Assembly (NCBI RefSeq): GCF_000757485.1
Contig: NZ_JPYO01000045.1
Coordinates: 196,121 to 260,120, forward strand
From: Achromobacter sp. RTa
Lineage (GTDB): Bacteria > Pseudomonadota > Gammaproteobacteria > Burkholderiales > Burkholderiaceae_B
DNA length: 64,000 nt
Direction of reading: 5' to 3'
Each line of letters opens with the position of its first letter. The stretch's first letter is position 1. Under the pieces are notes generated by a model, which saw only the letters and a program-made list of their open reading frames with translations, was not told the DNA's origin and did not search any database. The position numbers and the translations under genes are program-made. Below, piece after piece: positions 7,863 through 17,005 of this stretch.

Positions 7863-10800
7863 GTGTCCCTAGTTCAGCATCTGCCTGGTTCCTCCGTCCT
7901 GTCCTCCTTTCGTCGCGAACGCCTCCTGGCGCAGTTGAAGGAAGCCGGCTTGCCGGTGGCCGACATATCCGCCCGCTACGAGCACTTCGTCAGCACCGAC
8001 GCCGCCCTGACGGCCGAGCAACAGGCTCAACTGACCCAGTTGCTGGACTACGGCACGCCCGCTTCCGGCGATGCGCCGGCCAAGAGCCTGGCGCTGCTGG
8101 TCATCCCGCGCCTGGGCACGATCTCCCCGTGGGCCAGCAAGGCCACCGACATCGCCCACAATTGCGGCCTGTCGTCCGTCCACCGCATCGAACGCGGCGT
8201 GCGCTACGTGATCACGCCGGAGCGCGGCCTGCTGGGCGCCAAGTCCTTCGACGACGCCATGCTGGCGCGCGCGGCCGATTGTCTGCACGACCGCATGACC
8301 GAAACAGTGGTGGACGCCAGCTTCGACGGCCAGGCGCTGTTCCAGCCGCTGGCGGGCAAGCCCATGCGCACCGTGGACGTGCAGGCGCGCGGCGCGCAGG
8401 CACTGGTCGAGGCCAACTCCACGCTGGGCCTGGCGCTGTCCGACGACGAGATCGAATACCTGGCCAAGTCCTTCAGCGACCTGGGCCGCGATCCCACCGA
8501 CGTGGAACTGATGATGTTCGCGCAGGCCAACAGCGAGCACTGCCGCCACAAGATCTTCAACGCCCAGTGGGTGATCGACGGCCAGGAGCAGCCCAACACG
8601 CTGTTCGGCATGATCCGCGCCACGCACAAGGCGCAGCCGGCGGGCACGGTCGTTGCCTATTCTGATAACGCCGCCATCATGGAAGGCGGCCCCGCGCAGC
8701 GCTTCCAGGCCGGCGTGCCGGGCGTGACGGGCGAGGGCGTCGAAGGCGCCAAGTACATCCGCCGCGACACCACCGTGCACACGCTGATGAAGGTGGAAAC
8801 GCACAACCACCCGACCGCGATCGCGCCGTTCCCCGGCGCGTCCACGGGCGCGGGCGGCGAGATCCGCGACGAAGGCGCCACCGGCCGCGGCTCCAAGCCC
8901 AAGGCCGGCTTGACCGGCTTCACCGTGTCGCACCTGCGCTTCGACGACGCCCTGCAGCCCTGGGAAGCCGACCATCACGGCCTGCCCGAGCGCATCGCCT
9001 CGCCGCTGTCCATCATGATCGACGGCCCCATCGGCGGCGCCGCCTTCAACAACGAATTCGGCCGGCCCAACCTGCTGGGCTATTTCCGTTCGTTCGAGCA
9101 GACCGCCGGCGGCACGCGCTGGGGCTACCACAAGCCCATCATGATCGCGGGCGGCCTGGGCAGCATCGACGCCGGCCTGACCCACAAGGAAGTCATTCCC
9201 CCCGGCGCGCTGCTGATCCAGCTGGGCGGCCCGGGCTTCCGCATCGGCATGGGCGGCGGCGCCGCATCCAGCATCAGCATGGGCAGCAACTCGGCCGAAC
9301 TGGATTTCGACTCCGTCCAGCGCGGCAACCCAGAGATCGAACGCCGCGCGCAGGAAGTCATCGACCGCTGCTGGCAGCAGGCCGAGAACAACCCCATCAT
9401 CGCGATCCACGACGTGGGCGCGGGCGGCCTGTCCAATGCCTTCCCGGAACTCGTCAACGACGCCGGCCGCGGCGCCATCTTCGACCTGAAGCGCGTGCCG
9501 CTCGAAGAGTCGGGCCTGTCGCCGGCTGAAATCTGGAGCAACGAATCGCAGGAACGCTATGTCCTGTCGATCCTGCCCAAGGACCTCGAACGCTTCGACG
9601 CCATCGCGCGCCGCGAACGCTGCCCGTACGCGGTGGTGGGTGTGGCCACCGAAGAGCGCCAGCTGCGCGTGGTGGACGGCGAAGGCCTGCCGGGCCTGGA
9701 CACGACCCGCCCGCAGGGCGAGGCCGAGGTGCGTCCCGTGGACGTGCCGATCGACGTGATCCTGGGCAAGCCGCCGCGCATGACGCGCGATGTGAAGCGC
9801 CTGCCCGGCGTGTCCGAGCCGCTGGACCTGGCCGGCATCGACCTGACCGAAGCCGCCTACCGCGTGTTGCGCCACCCCACGGTGGCCAACAAGTCCTTCC
9901 TCATCACCATCGGCGACCGCACGGTGGGTGGGCTGTCCAGCCGCGACCAGATGGTCGGCCCCTGGCAGGTGCCGGTGGCAGATTGCGCAGTGACGCTGGC
10001 CGACTACGAAGGCTTCCGCGGCGAAGCGATGTCCATGGGCGAGCGCACGCCGATCGCCATGCTGGACGCGCCGGCCTCGGGCCGCATGGCCGTGGCCGAA
10101 GCCCTGACCAACCTGGCCGCCGCGGACGTGGCGCGCCTGGAAGACATCAAGCTGTCCGCCAACTGGATGGCCGCCTGCGGCGTGGACGGCCAGGACGCCG
10201 CGCTGTACGACACGGTTTCCGCCGTCAGCGAAATCTGCCAGGCCACGGGCCTGTCCATCCCGGTGGGCAAGGACTCGCTGTCCATGAAAACCTCCTGGGA
10301 ACAGGATGGCGAGCAGCGCCAGGTGGTGGCGCCGGTGTCGCTGGTGGTCACGGCCTTCGCGCCGGTGGCCGATGTGCGCGCCAGCCTGACTCCGCAGCTG
10401 CGCACCGACGCGGGCGACAGCGTGCTGATCCTGATCGACCTGGGCCGCGGCCGCCATCGCATGGGCGGTTCGATCCTGGCGCAGGCCTACAACCAGGTCG
10501 GCGAGACCGTGCCGGACATCGACGCCCCGCAAGACCTGCGCGCGTTCTTCGTTACCATCCGCACCCTGGCGGAAGCCGGCACCATCCTGGCTTACCACGA
10601 CCGTTCCGACGGCGGCCTGTTCGCGACCCTGGCCGAAATGGCCTTCGCCGGCCGCACCGGCATCTCGGTGAACCTGGACATGCTGACCTTCGATCCGCAA
10701 TCGGCGGATTGGGGCGACTACAAGATCCGCCCCGAGCAGGTGGCGGTGCAGCGCGAAGAACTGACGCTGAAGGCGCTCTTCTCGGAAGAAGCGGGCGCCG

Positions 10801-11912
10801 TGATCCAGGTGCCGGCCTCGCAGCGCGACGCCGTCATGCAGGTGCTGCGCGGCGCGGGCCTGTCGGCTCACTCGCACGTCATCGGCGGCCTGAATGGCGC
10901 GGACGAAGTGGAGTTCTACCGCGATGGCAAGAAGGTCTGGGGCCAGCCGCGCGCCGAGCTCGGCCGCGCCTGGAGCGAAGTGTCCTACCGCATCATGGCG
11001 CGCCGCGACAACCCGGCTTGCGCCCAGGCCGAGCTTGACGTCTGGAACGACGCGACGGATCCGGGCATGAGCCCCAACGTGGACTTCGACCCCCAGGAAG
11101 ACGTGGCCGCGCCCTTCATCAACACCGGCAAGCGTCCGCGCGTGGCGATCCTGCGCGAGCAGGGCTGCAACAGCCAGGTGGAAATGGGCTGGGCCTTCGA
11201 CACCGCGGGCTTCGAAGCCATCGACGTGCACATGACCGACCTGCTGTCGGGCCGCGTGGACCTGGCGCAGGCGCAGGGCCTGGTGGCCGTGGGCGGCTTC
11301 AGCTACGGCGACGTGCTGGGCGCCGGCGAAGGCTGGGCCCGCACCATCCGCTTCAACAGCAAGCTGTCGGACCAGTTCGCCGCGTACTTCGCGCGTCCCG
11401 ATACCTTCGCGCTGGGCGTGTGCAACGGCTGCCAGATGATGGCTGCGCTGGCGCCGATGATCCCGGGCGCCGAATTCTGGCCGCGCTTCACGCGCAACCA
11501 GTCGGAAAAGTACGAAGCGCGCCTGTCCATGGTTGAAGTGGCCAAGTCGCCGTCGATCTTCTTCGCCGGCATGGAAGGCGCCCGCGTGCCGGTCGCCGTG
11601 GCCCACGGCGAAGGCTATGCCGACTTCTCGCAGCAGGGCGACGCTTCCAAGGTGCTCGCCGCCGCGCGCTTTATCGACAACCGCGGGCAGCCGACGGAAG
11701 CCTATCCGTTCAACCCGAACGGCAGCCCCGGCGGCCTGACCTCGGTCACCACCGCCGATGGCCGCTTCACGGTCATGATGCCGCACCCGGAACGCGTGAC
11801 CCGCAACGTGATGATGTCGTGGGCGCCCGAGAAGTGGGGCAATGCGGACAAGGGCGGCGCGTTTAGCCCCTGGATGCGCATTTTCCGCAACGCCCGCGTC
11901 TGGCTGAAATAA
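7863..11912 (+). CDS. purL: Phosphoribosylformylglycinamidine synthase (single-chain)
   Basis: A 1349-aa FGAM synthase, fourth step of de novo purine synthesis: FGAR + glutamine + ATP to FGAM. It is the long proteobacterial form with an N-terminal PurS-like part, two AIR-synthase-like halves (the linker [10 protein letters not shown], metal/ATP segments [11 protein letters not shown] and GAGTG-type [10 protein letters not shown]) and a C-terminal class I glutamine amidotransferase with nucleophile in GVCNGCQMM and the GEGYADF/PHPER histidine-glutamate end. I choose GTG at 7863, which aligns with the start of other PurL proteins; TTG at 7830 is also in frame but sits only seven nt after the likely -10. 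Confidence 0.95.
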   Translation: MSLVQHLPGSSVLSSFRRERLLAQLKEAGLPVADISARYEHFVSTDAALTAEQQAQLTQLLDYGTPASGDAPAKSLALLVIPRLGTISPWASKATDIAHNCGLSSVHRIERGVRYVITPERGLLGAKSFDDAMLARAADCLHDRMTETVVDASFDGQALFQPLAGKPMRTVDVQARGAQALVEANSTLGLALSDDEIEYLAKSFSDLGRDPTDVELMMFAQANSEHCRHKIFNAQWVIDGQEQPNTLFGMIRATHKAQPAGTVVAYSDNAAIMEGGPAQRFQAGVPGVTGEGVEGAKYIRRDTTVHTLMKVETHNHPTAIAPFPGASTGAGGEIRDEGATGRGSKPKAGLTGFTVSHLRFDDALQPWEADHHGLPERIASPLSIMIDGPIGGAAFNNEFGRPNLLGYFRSFEQTAGGTRWGYHKPIMIAGGLGSIDAGLTHKEVIPPGALLIQLGGPGFRIGMGGGAASSISMGSNSAELDFDSVQRGNPEIERRAQEVIDRCWQQAENNPIIAIHDVGAGGLSNAFPELVNDAGRGAIFDLKRVPLEESGLSPAEIWSNESQERYVLSILPKDLERFDAIARRERCPYAVVGVATEERQLRVVDGEGLPGLDTTRPQGEAEVRPVDVPIDVILGKPPRMTRDVKRLPGVSEPLDLAGIDLTEAAYRVLRHPTVANKSFLITIGDRTVGGLSSRDQMVGPWQVPVADCAVTLADYEGFRGEAMSMGERTPIAMLDAPASGRMAVAEALTNLAAADVARLEDIKLSANWMAACGVDGQDAALYDTVSAVSEICQATGLSIPVGKDSLSMKTSWEQDGEQRQVVAPVSLVVTAFAPVADVRASLTPQLRTDAGDSVLILIDLGRGRHRMGGSILAQAYNQVGETVPDIDAPQDLRAFFVTIRTLAEAGTILAYHDRSDGGLFATLAEMAFAGRTGISVNLDMLTFDPQSADWGDYKIRPEQVAVQREELTLKALFSEEAGAVIQVPASQRDAVMQVLRGAGLSAHSHVIGGLNGADEVEFYRDGKKVWGQPRAELGRAWSEVSYRIMARRDNPACAQAELDVWNDATDPGMSPNVDFDPQEDVAAPFINTGKRPRVAILREQGCNSQVEMGWAFDTAGFEAIDVHMTDLLSGRVDLAQAQGLVAVGGFSYGDVLGAGEGWARTIRFNSKLSDQFAAYFARPDTFALGVCNGCQMMAALAPMIPGAEFWPRFTRNQSEKYEARLSMVEVAKSPSIFFAGMEGARVPVAVAHGEGYADFSQQGDASKVLAAARFIDNRGQPTEAYPFNPNGSPGGLTSVTTADGRFTVMMPHPERVTRNVMMSWAPEKWGNADKGGAFSPWMRIFRNARVWLK

Positions 11913-11958
11913 AGGGAAGGCCCCACACCGCGCCCGCCGCTGCGGGGCCGGCCCGGAT

Positions 11959-12005
11959 AACCCCGCCGCCTGGATCTCGTGTCCGGCCGGCGGGGTTTGT
12001 GTTTT
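11959..12005 (+). terminator. purL Rho-independent terminator
   Basis: Stem AACCCCGCCG/CGGCGGGGTT of 10 bp with a loop of about 19 nt, followed by TTTGTGTTTT. It lies about 45 nt beyond the purL stop. The stem is GC-rich and the U-tract is on the plus strand. Confidence 0.8.
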
Positions 12006-12023
12006 CAGGCCCTGAGGCTTCGC

Positions 12024-12950
12024 CTATTTTTTCTGCGGCTTCAGCGATTTCATGAACCGCTGCGCGCGTGTGACGGCGTCGTGCGCCTCGGCCGCGAGCG
12101 CGGCGACGAAGCGCTGCGCCGCCAGGCTGAGCGGGCGGCGCGGATGATTCACCACCACCAGCTGCCGCTGCATGTCGGCGTGGATCCGGCGCACCGACAG
12201 GGCGCCTGCGTCCAGCTCGTGCGCGATCGCGCTGATCGGCAGGATGGTGGCCCAGGCGCCTGACTTCACCAGTTCCAGCGTCGGGGTGAGGGCGTCCATC
12301 TCCAGGCGCGGGCGCGCGGCCGGGCCGCGTTTCTTCAGCACCGGATCGATGATCGCGCGCAGGCCCTGGCCCAGCGTAGGCACGATCAAGGCGTCGATGG
12401 ACAGGTCGTTGAATTCCACGCTGCGCAACGGGCTGTCGGAAGCCGTGACCAGCACCAGTTCCTCGCTGACCAGCGGCGTGGTTTCCAGGCTGCGCACAGG
12501 CTGGATCAGGTTGACGATGGCCACGTCGAGCTCGCCCGCGTCCAGCCGTTCCACCAGTCCCGCGCTATAGGCCTCCGTCAGCCGGATGGTGACGTCGCGG
12601 TTGTCGGCGCTGTAGAGCGACAGCGCTCGCGGCACGATGCTCGCGCCCAGCGACGGCACCGTGCCGATCCGGATCAGGCCCGACGTGCCGCCGCTGAGAT
12701 CCAGCATGCGCTGGCGCACGCTTTCGACCTCCTTGGACAGCGGCAGCAGCATCTTGTAGAGGTCGACCCCTGCGGCCGTGGGCGTCACCCCACGGCTGGA
12801 GCGCTCGAACAGCTGGACCTTCAAGGTTTTTTCCAGCTTGGCCAGTTGGGTGCTCAGGGCGGACTGGACGATGCCCAGTTCGGCGGCGGCGCGCGTCATG
12901 CCGCCGTTGCGGTACAGGCATAGAAAGCACTCGATCTGGCGTAAATCCAT
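12024..12950 (-). CDS. LysR-family transcriptional regulator
   Basis: A 308-aa LTTR with N-terminal winged HTH (residues 1-60, MDLRQIECFLCLYRNGGM; recognition helix in QSALSTQLAKLE) and a two-lobed effector domain (about 90-300). It resembles the NAC/Cbl-like and aromatic-pathway LTTRs in its opening. It is divergently placed to the binding-protein/ThDP decarboxylase/dehydrogenase operon starting at 13123, with a 172-nt AT-rich gap, so it is the obvious candidate regulator of that operon. Its inducer is unknown. Confidence 0.9.
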   Translation of the reverse strand: MDLRQIECFLCLYRNGGMTRAAAELGIVQSALSTQLAKLEKTLKVQLFERSSRGVTPTAAGVDLYKMLLPLSKEVESVRQRMLDLSGGTSGLIRIGTVPSLGASIVPRALSLYSADNRDVTIRLTEAYSAGLVERLDAGELDVAIVNLIQPVRSLETTPLVSEELVLVTASDSPLRSVEFNDLSIDALIVPTLGQGLRAIIDPVLKKRGPAARPRLEMDALTPTLELVKSGAWATILPISAIAHELDAGALSVRRIHADMQRQLVVVNHPRRPLSLAAQRFVAALAAEAHDAVTRAQRFMKSLKPQKK

Positions 12951-13122
12951 AGTGTGTCGCGTAGGTGGTTGATACCCGGATTATAGGGAGGCCAGGCCTC
13001 GACCAGGACTTGTCCTAGGGGTAAACGATATGATCAAAATAGATTGTATGTGAATATATTATTAAAAAAAGAGATGGCCTTGGCGATCCTGCGGCAAGGC
13101 CGACACAGCGAGGAGACAAGAC
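12951..13122. promoter_or_regulatory. Divergent promoter region of the sulfonate-like operon
   Basis: 172 nt between the LysR gene and its presumed target operon. The part at 13030-13075 is markedly AT-rich (ATATGATCAAAATAG, then TGTGAATATATTATT), unlike the rest of the window, and contains possible -10 hexamers. A GGAG-type site precedes the GTG at 13123. No exact LTTR box was assigned. Confidence 0.45.
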
Positions 13123-14334
13123 GTGGAAACCAGGACGAAAGTGTTAGGTGCCGTCGCGTTGGCGGTAGTCGGCATTTGCGGGGCGGGGGCTGCGGCCGCC
13201 GAAAGCGACAAGGTGAAGATCGCCTTCGTCACGGACATGAGCGGTCCCTACTCGGACTTCGACGGCGCGGGCGGCCTGGACGCCATCCGCATGGCGGTCG
13301 CCGACTTCGGCGGCAAGGTGTTGGGCAAGCCGATCGAGATACTGGCGTCCGACCACCAGAACCGGGCGGACATCGCGTCGAACCGCGCGCGCCAGTGGTG
13401 GGACCAGGACAAGGTGGACCTGGTGATCGGCGGCTCGAACTCGTCGGCCTCGCTCGCCATCAGCACGATCGCCGCCGAGAAGAAGAAAGTCTTCATCAGC
13501 GCCGGGGCGGGCGCCGACAGCCTGACCGAGGAAGCCTGCACGCCCTACACGGTCCGCTACACCTATTCCACCTCGGCGCAGGCTCGCGGCACGGCGGCGG
13601 CCATGGTCCAGCAGGGCGGCAAGAGCTGGTTCATGCTGACGGCCGATTACGCATTCGGCTATTCGCTGGAGAAAGCGAGCATGGACGTCGTGAAAGCCAG
13701 CGGCGGTTCGGTTTCGGGCTCCACGCGGCACCCGCTGAACACGTCGGACTTCTCTTCCTACCTGATGAAGGCGCAGGCCTCCAAGGCGCAGGTGCTGGGG
13801 CTGGCGAACGGGGGCGGCGACCTGATCAACTCGATCAAGACCGCCAAGGAATTCGGCGTCAGCGACAAGATGCGCCTGGCCGGCCTGATGGTCTTCATCA
13901 CCGACATCCACAGCCTGGGCCTGGAAACGACTGCGGGCATGTACCTGACCGACGGCTGGTACTGGGACCTGGACGAGCGCTCGCGTGAATTCAGCAAGCG
14001 CTTCTATGAACGCAACAAGAAGATGCCGACCACCTTCCAGGCGGGCGACTATTCGGCCACCACGACCTACCTGAAGGCGGTGGAGCGGGCCGGCACCACG
14101 GATGCGGACGCCGTCATGAATGCGCTGAAGTCCATGCAGATCGACGATATGTTCACCAAGGGGTACATCCGGGCGGACGGCGCCATGGTGCACGACATGT
14201 ATTTGATGCAGGTGAAGACGCCTGCGACGTCCAAGGGCGAATGGGACTACTACCAGAAGGTGGCCACCATTCCGGGCGAGGACGCCTACGCGCCCACCCA
14301 GCCCGGCATCTGCAAGCTGAAAGCGAAGATCTGA
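13123..14334 (+). CDS. ABC transporter substrate-binding protein (branched-chain amino acid/amide type)
   Basis: A 403-aa periplasmic binding protein of the LivJ-like family 6 type. Signal peptide residues 1-26 (cleavage near AAA-ES), then the receptor fold beginning VKIAFVTDMSGPYSDFDG and ending with the C-terminal CKLKAKI. GTG start at 13123 is set by the AGGAGACAAGAC upstream. The cognate permeases and ATPases (LivHMGF-like) are not in this window, so it is an orphan receptor heading a catabolic operon. By context the ligand may be a sulfonate or other small anionic carboxylate; that is inference. Confidence 0.88.
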   Translation: METRTKVLGAVALAVVGICGAGAAAAESDKVKIAFVTDMSGPYSDFDGAGGLDAIRMAVADFGGKVLGKPIEILASDHQNRADIASNRARQWWDQDKVDLVIGGSNSSASLAISTIAAEKKKVFISAGAGADSLTEEACTPYTVRYTYSTSAQARGTAAAMVQQGGKSWFMLTADYAFGYSLEKASMDVVKASGGSVSGSTRHPLNTSDFSSYLMKAQASKAQVLGLANGGGDLINSIKTAKEFGVSDKMRLAGLMVFITDIHSLGLETTAGMYLTDGWYWDLDERSREFSKRFYERNKKMPTTFQAGDYSATTTYLKAVERAGTTDADAVMNALKSMQIDDMFTKGYIRADGAMVHDMYLMQVKTPATSKGEWDYYQKVATIPGEDAYAPTQPGICKLKAKI

Positions 14335-14364
14335 GTTCCATCCACACACCGGAGGCAGGGAATC

Positions 14365-14880
14365 ATGGCGGAAAGTTGGCCCGAGTTGGTCTATCGAAAC
14401 TTGAAAGAGGCCGGGATCACGCAGATGGCGTACGTGCCCGACGCGGGGCATAGCCAGCTGATCAAGCTGTTCGAGGCGGATCCCGAGGTGGAGGCGGTTT
14501 CCCTCACCACGGAAGAAGAGGGCGTGGCCATGCTTGGCGGCGCCTGGCTGGGCGGCGCCAAGGGCGTGCTGCTGATGCAGTCCAGCGGCGTGGGCAACTG
14601 CATCAACATGCTCGCGCTGATACAGGAATGCCGCATGCCGTTCCTCTGCCTGGTCACCATGCGCGGCGAATGGGGCGAGTTCAATCCCTGGCAATGCCCC
14701 ATGGGCCAGTCCGCCGAAGCCGCGCTGCGCGGGGCCGGCGTGTACGTGCAACGGGTGGAGCGCGGCGAGGACGTGCCGGAGACCGTGCGCGCGGCCAGCC
14801 TGCTCGCGTTCAATTCGAACCGGCCGGTGGCCGTGGTGATTTCCCAGCGCATCCTGGGAATCAAGAACTTCAGCAAGTAG
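14365..14880 (+). CDS. ThDP-dependent decarboxylase, alpha (PYR-domain) subunit, sulfopyruvate/phosphonopyruvate decarboxylase type
   Basis: A 171-aa protein equal to the pyrimidine-binding domain of ThDP enzymes, as a separate subunit like ComD. The cofactor-activating glutamate lies in LTTEEEGVAMLGGAWLGG (about 48-65), followed by LLMQSSGVGNCINML, the segment conserved in sulfopyruvate decarboxylase alpha subunits, and QCPMGQ. GGAGGCAGGG precedes the ATG. The beta subunit starts 14 nt after the stop. Known members decarboxylate sulfopyruvate to sulfoacetaldehyde or phosphonopyruvate to phosphonoacetaldehyde; substrate here is inferred from neighbours. Confidence 0.85.
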   Translation: MAESWPELVYRNLKEAGITQMAYVPDAGHSQLIKLFEADPEVEAVSLTTEEEGVAMLGGAWLGGAKGVLLMQSSGVGNCINMLALIQECRMPFLCLVTMRGEWGEFNPWQCPMGQSAEAALRGAGVYVQRVERGEDVPETVRAASLLAFNSNRPVAVVISQRILGIKNFSK

Positions 14881-14894
14881 GACGGGGCAACGAT

Positions 14895-15491
14895 ATGAAC
14901 GCGAAAGCGACGATGAACCGGCGGGCGGCGGTGGCCCGGATACTCGAAAAGCGCGGCGATGCCCTGGTGGTGGCCAGCCTGGGCAATCCCACCTACGACA
15001 CCTCGGCCGCTGGCGACGACGACCGCAACTTCTATGTGTGGGGGGCGATGGGCGGAGGCTGCATGGTGGCCTTCGGCCTGGCGCTGGCGCAGCCGGCGCG
15101 CCAGGTGCTGGCCTTCGTCGGCGACGGCGAGATGATGATGGGACTGGGGGCGCTCGCCACGATCGGCGTGCGCGCGCCTTCGAACCTGAAAATCATCGTG
15201 ATCGACAACGAGCACTACGGCGAAACCGGCATGCAGGCGGCGCACTCCGGGCGCGGCGTGGACATCGCCGGCGTGGCGCGCGCCTGCGGCATCGAGGACT
15301 CTGCCACGCTGCGCAGCGAGGCCGAGCTGGCCGACCGCATTCCCGGGCTGCGGCAGCCCGGCCTGCAATGCCTGGTGTTAAAAGTGTCTTCGGCGCCGGA
15401 GCCCGGCAGCCTGCCGTCGCGCGACGGCCCCTACCTGCGGTCGCGGTTCCGCGAAGCGGTGCTGGGCAAGGGCAAGGGCGGCCACGCATGA
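14895..15491 (+). CDS. ThDP-dependent decarboxylase, beta (PP-domain) subunit, sulfopyruvate/phosphonopyruvate decarboxylase type
   Basis: A 198-aa protein equal to the diphosphate-binding domain, like ComE. The ThDP/Mg motif starts at GDGEMMMGLGALATIG (about 76-91) and ends at DNEHYGETG, about 27 residues later, as in the GDG-N motif. ThDP enzymes of this split type work as alpha/beta complexes, so it needs the 171-aa partner directly upstream. The frame is open much further 5', but ATG at 14895 gives the correct domain boundary. The start of the dehydrogenase gene follows 31 nt after the stop. Confidence 0.86.
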   Translation: MNAKATMNRRAAVARILEKRGDALVVASLGNPTYDTSAAGDDDRNFYVWGAMGGGCMVAFGLALAQPARQVLAFVGDGEMMMGLGALATIGVRAPSNLKIIVIDNEHYGETGMQAAHSGRGVDIAGVARACGIEDSATLRSEAELADRIPGLRQPGLQCLVLKVSSAPEPGSLPSRDGPYLRSRFREAVLGKGKGGHA

Positions 15492-15522
15492 TCCCTCAAC
15501 GATTCATGACCAGGAGCAGACA

Positions 15523-16953
15523 GTGACGCAGAAAGCAAACTACATCGGCGGCGCGTGGGTGGAAGGCGCCACCGTGCTTGAGAACCTGAACCCCGCGGAC
15601 CCCGGCGACGTGATCGGCCAGTACGCCTGCGCGGACGAGGCGCAGATGCGCCAGGCGGTGCAGGCGGCCCGCGCGGCGGCGCCCGGTTGGGAACGCAGCA
15701 CCACGCAGCAGCGCAGCGACATCCTGTTCCGGGCGGCCAACGAGATCCTGGCCCGCAAGGACGAGCTTGGCGCGCTGGTGTCGCGCGAGGCGGGCAAGAC
15801 GCTGGCCGAGGGCGTGGGCGAAGTGATGCGCGCCGGCCAGATATTCCAGTTCTTCGCCGGCGAGGCGGTGCGCTATGGCGGCGAGAACCTGCCGTCCGTG
15901 CGCCCGGACATCGGCGTGCAGATCAGCCGCCATCCCGTCGGCGTGGTCTCGATGATCACGCCCTGGAATTTCCCGATCGCGATTCCGGCCTGGAAGATGG
16001 CTCCGGCCTTGGCTTTCGGCAACGCGCTGGTGCTCAAGCCCTCCGAGCACACGCCGGGCGCGGCCTGGGAACTCTTTGCCATCCTGGAACGGGCGGGGCT
16101 GCCCGCGGGCGTGGCCAACCTGGTCAACGGCGGCGGCGCGGCGGCGGGCCAGGCGCTGCTCGACGGCGTGGACGCCGTCAGCTTCACGGGCAGCGTCGCC
16201 ACCGGCCGCAAGATCGCCACCGGCGCCTCCGAGCGCATGATACGGGTGCAGCTGGAGATGGGCGGCAAGAATCCGCTGGTGGTGCTGGACGACGCCGACC
16301 TGGACGTGGCCGTGGAGTGCGCGCTGAACGGCGCCTTCTATTCGGCTGGCCAGCGCTGCACGGCCTCCAGCCGGCTGATCGTGGCCGACGGCATACACGA
16401 CCGCTTCGTGCAGGCGCTGACGGACCGGATGCGCAAGCTGGTGGTGGGCGATCCGCGCACGGCCGGCACCCAGATCGGCCCGGTCATCAACGCCGCGCAG
16501 CTGGAGAAGATCCTGGGCTACATCGAACTGGGCCGCGCGGAGGGCGCCACCTTGGCCGAAGGCGGCAAGCGCGCCGAGGCGTCCACCGCGGGCCACTTCC
16601 TGCGCCCGACGCTGTTCACGGAAAGCAGCAACGCCATGCGCATCAACCGTGAGGAGATCTTCGGCCCGGTGGCCGCGGTGATCCGGGTGTCGGGCTACGA
16701 AGAAGCGCTGGAAGTCGCCAACGACACGCCTTTCGGCCTGTCGTCGGGAATCTGCACCACCTCGCTCAAGCAGGCCAACCACTTCCGGCTGAACGTGCGC
16801 AGCGGCCTGACGATGGTGAACCTGCCCACCGCCGGCCTGGATTACCACGTGCCCTTCGGCGGCGTGAAGGCGTCCAGCTTCGGCCCGCGCGAGCAGGGCC
16901 GCTACGCCGTGGACTTCTATACCTCCACCAAGACCGCCTACATCGGCTATTGA
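15523..16953 (+). CDS. NAD(P)-dependent aldehyde dehydrogenase
   Basis: A 476-aa ALDH superfamily enzyme. The general-base glutamate is in LEMGGKNP (about 245-252), the catalytic cysteine in GQRCTASS (about 279-286), and PWNFPI and SFTGS mark the cofactor domain. Family resemblance is to the succinate-semialdehyde / 2-oxoglutarate-semialdehyde group, which also includes known sulfolactaldehyde and sulfoacetaldehyde dehydrogenases. In this operon it would oxidise the aldehyde made by the ThDP enzyme or the one interconverted by the reductase downstream. GTG start with GGAG upstream. Confidence 0.9.
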   Translation: MTQKANYIGGAWVEGATVLENLNPADPGDVIGQYACADEAQMRQAVQAARAAAPGWERSTTQQRSDILFRAANEILARKDELGALVSREAGKTLAEGVGEVMRAGQIFQFFAGEAVRYGGENLPSVRPDIGVQISRHPVGVVSMITPWNFPIAIPAWKMAPALAFGNALVLKPSEHTPGAAWELFAILERAGLPAGVANLVNGGGAAAGQALLDGVDAVSFTGSVATGRKIATGASERMIRVQLEMGGKNPLVVLDDADLDVAVECALNGAFYSAGQRCTASSRLIVADGIHDRFVQALTDRMRKLVVGDPRTAGTQIGPVINAAQLEKILGYIELGRAEGATLAEGGKRAEASTAGHFLRPTLFTESSNAMRINREEIFGPVAAVIRVSGYEEALEVANDTPFGLSSGICTTSLKQANHFRLNVRSGLTMVNLPTAGLDYHVPFGGVKASSFGPREQGRYAVDFYTSTKTAYIGY

Positions 16954-16969
16954 TCAATCGCGCCACACC

Positions 16970-16989
16970 GCCGGCGCGCGAGCGCCGGC
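16970..16989 (+). other. Intercistronic hairpin inside the sulfonate-like operon
   Basis: A perfect 8-bp stem GCCGGCGC/GCGCCGGC with a GCGA tetraloop (GNRA class) lies in the 52-nt gap between dehydrogenase and reductase genes. There is no U-tract, and a good AGGAGA follows for the next gene. It could stabilise the upstream transcript or set a processing point. Confidence 0.7.
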
Positions 16990-17005
16990 ACCAGAGGAGA
17001 CAGGC

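Noticed and set aside
7869-11786. 1305-aa open frame antisense to purL
   Set aside because: High-GC third-position shadow of purL: rich in Arg, Gly, Ala, His and Gln, no domain, and purL itself is fully supported.
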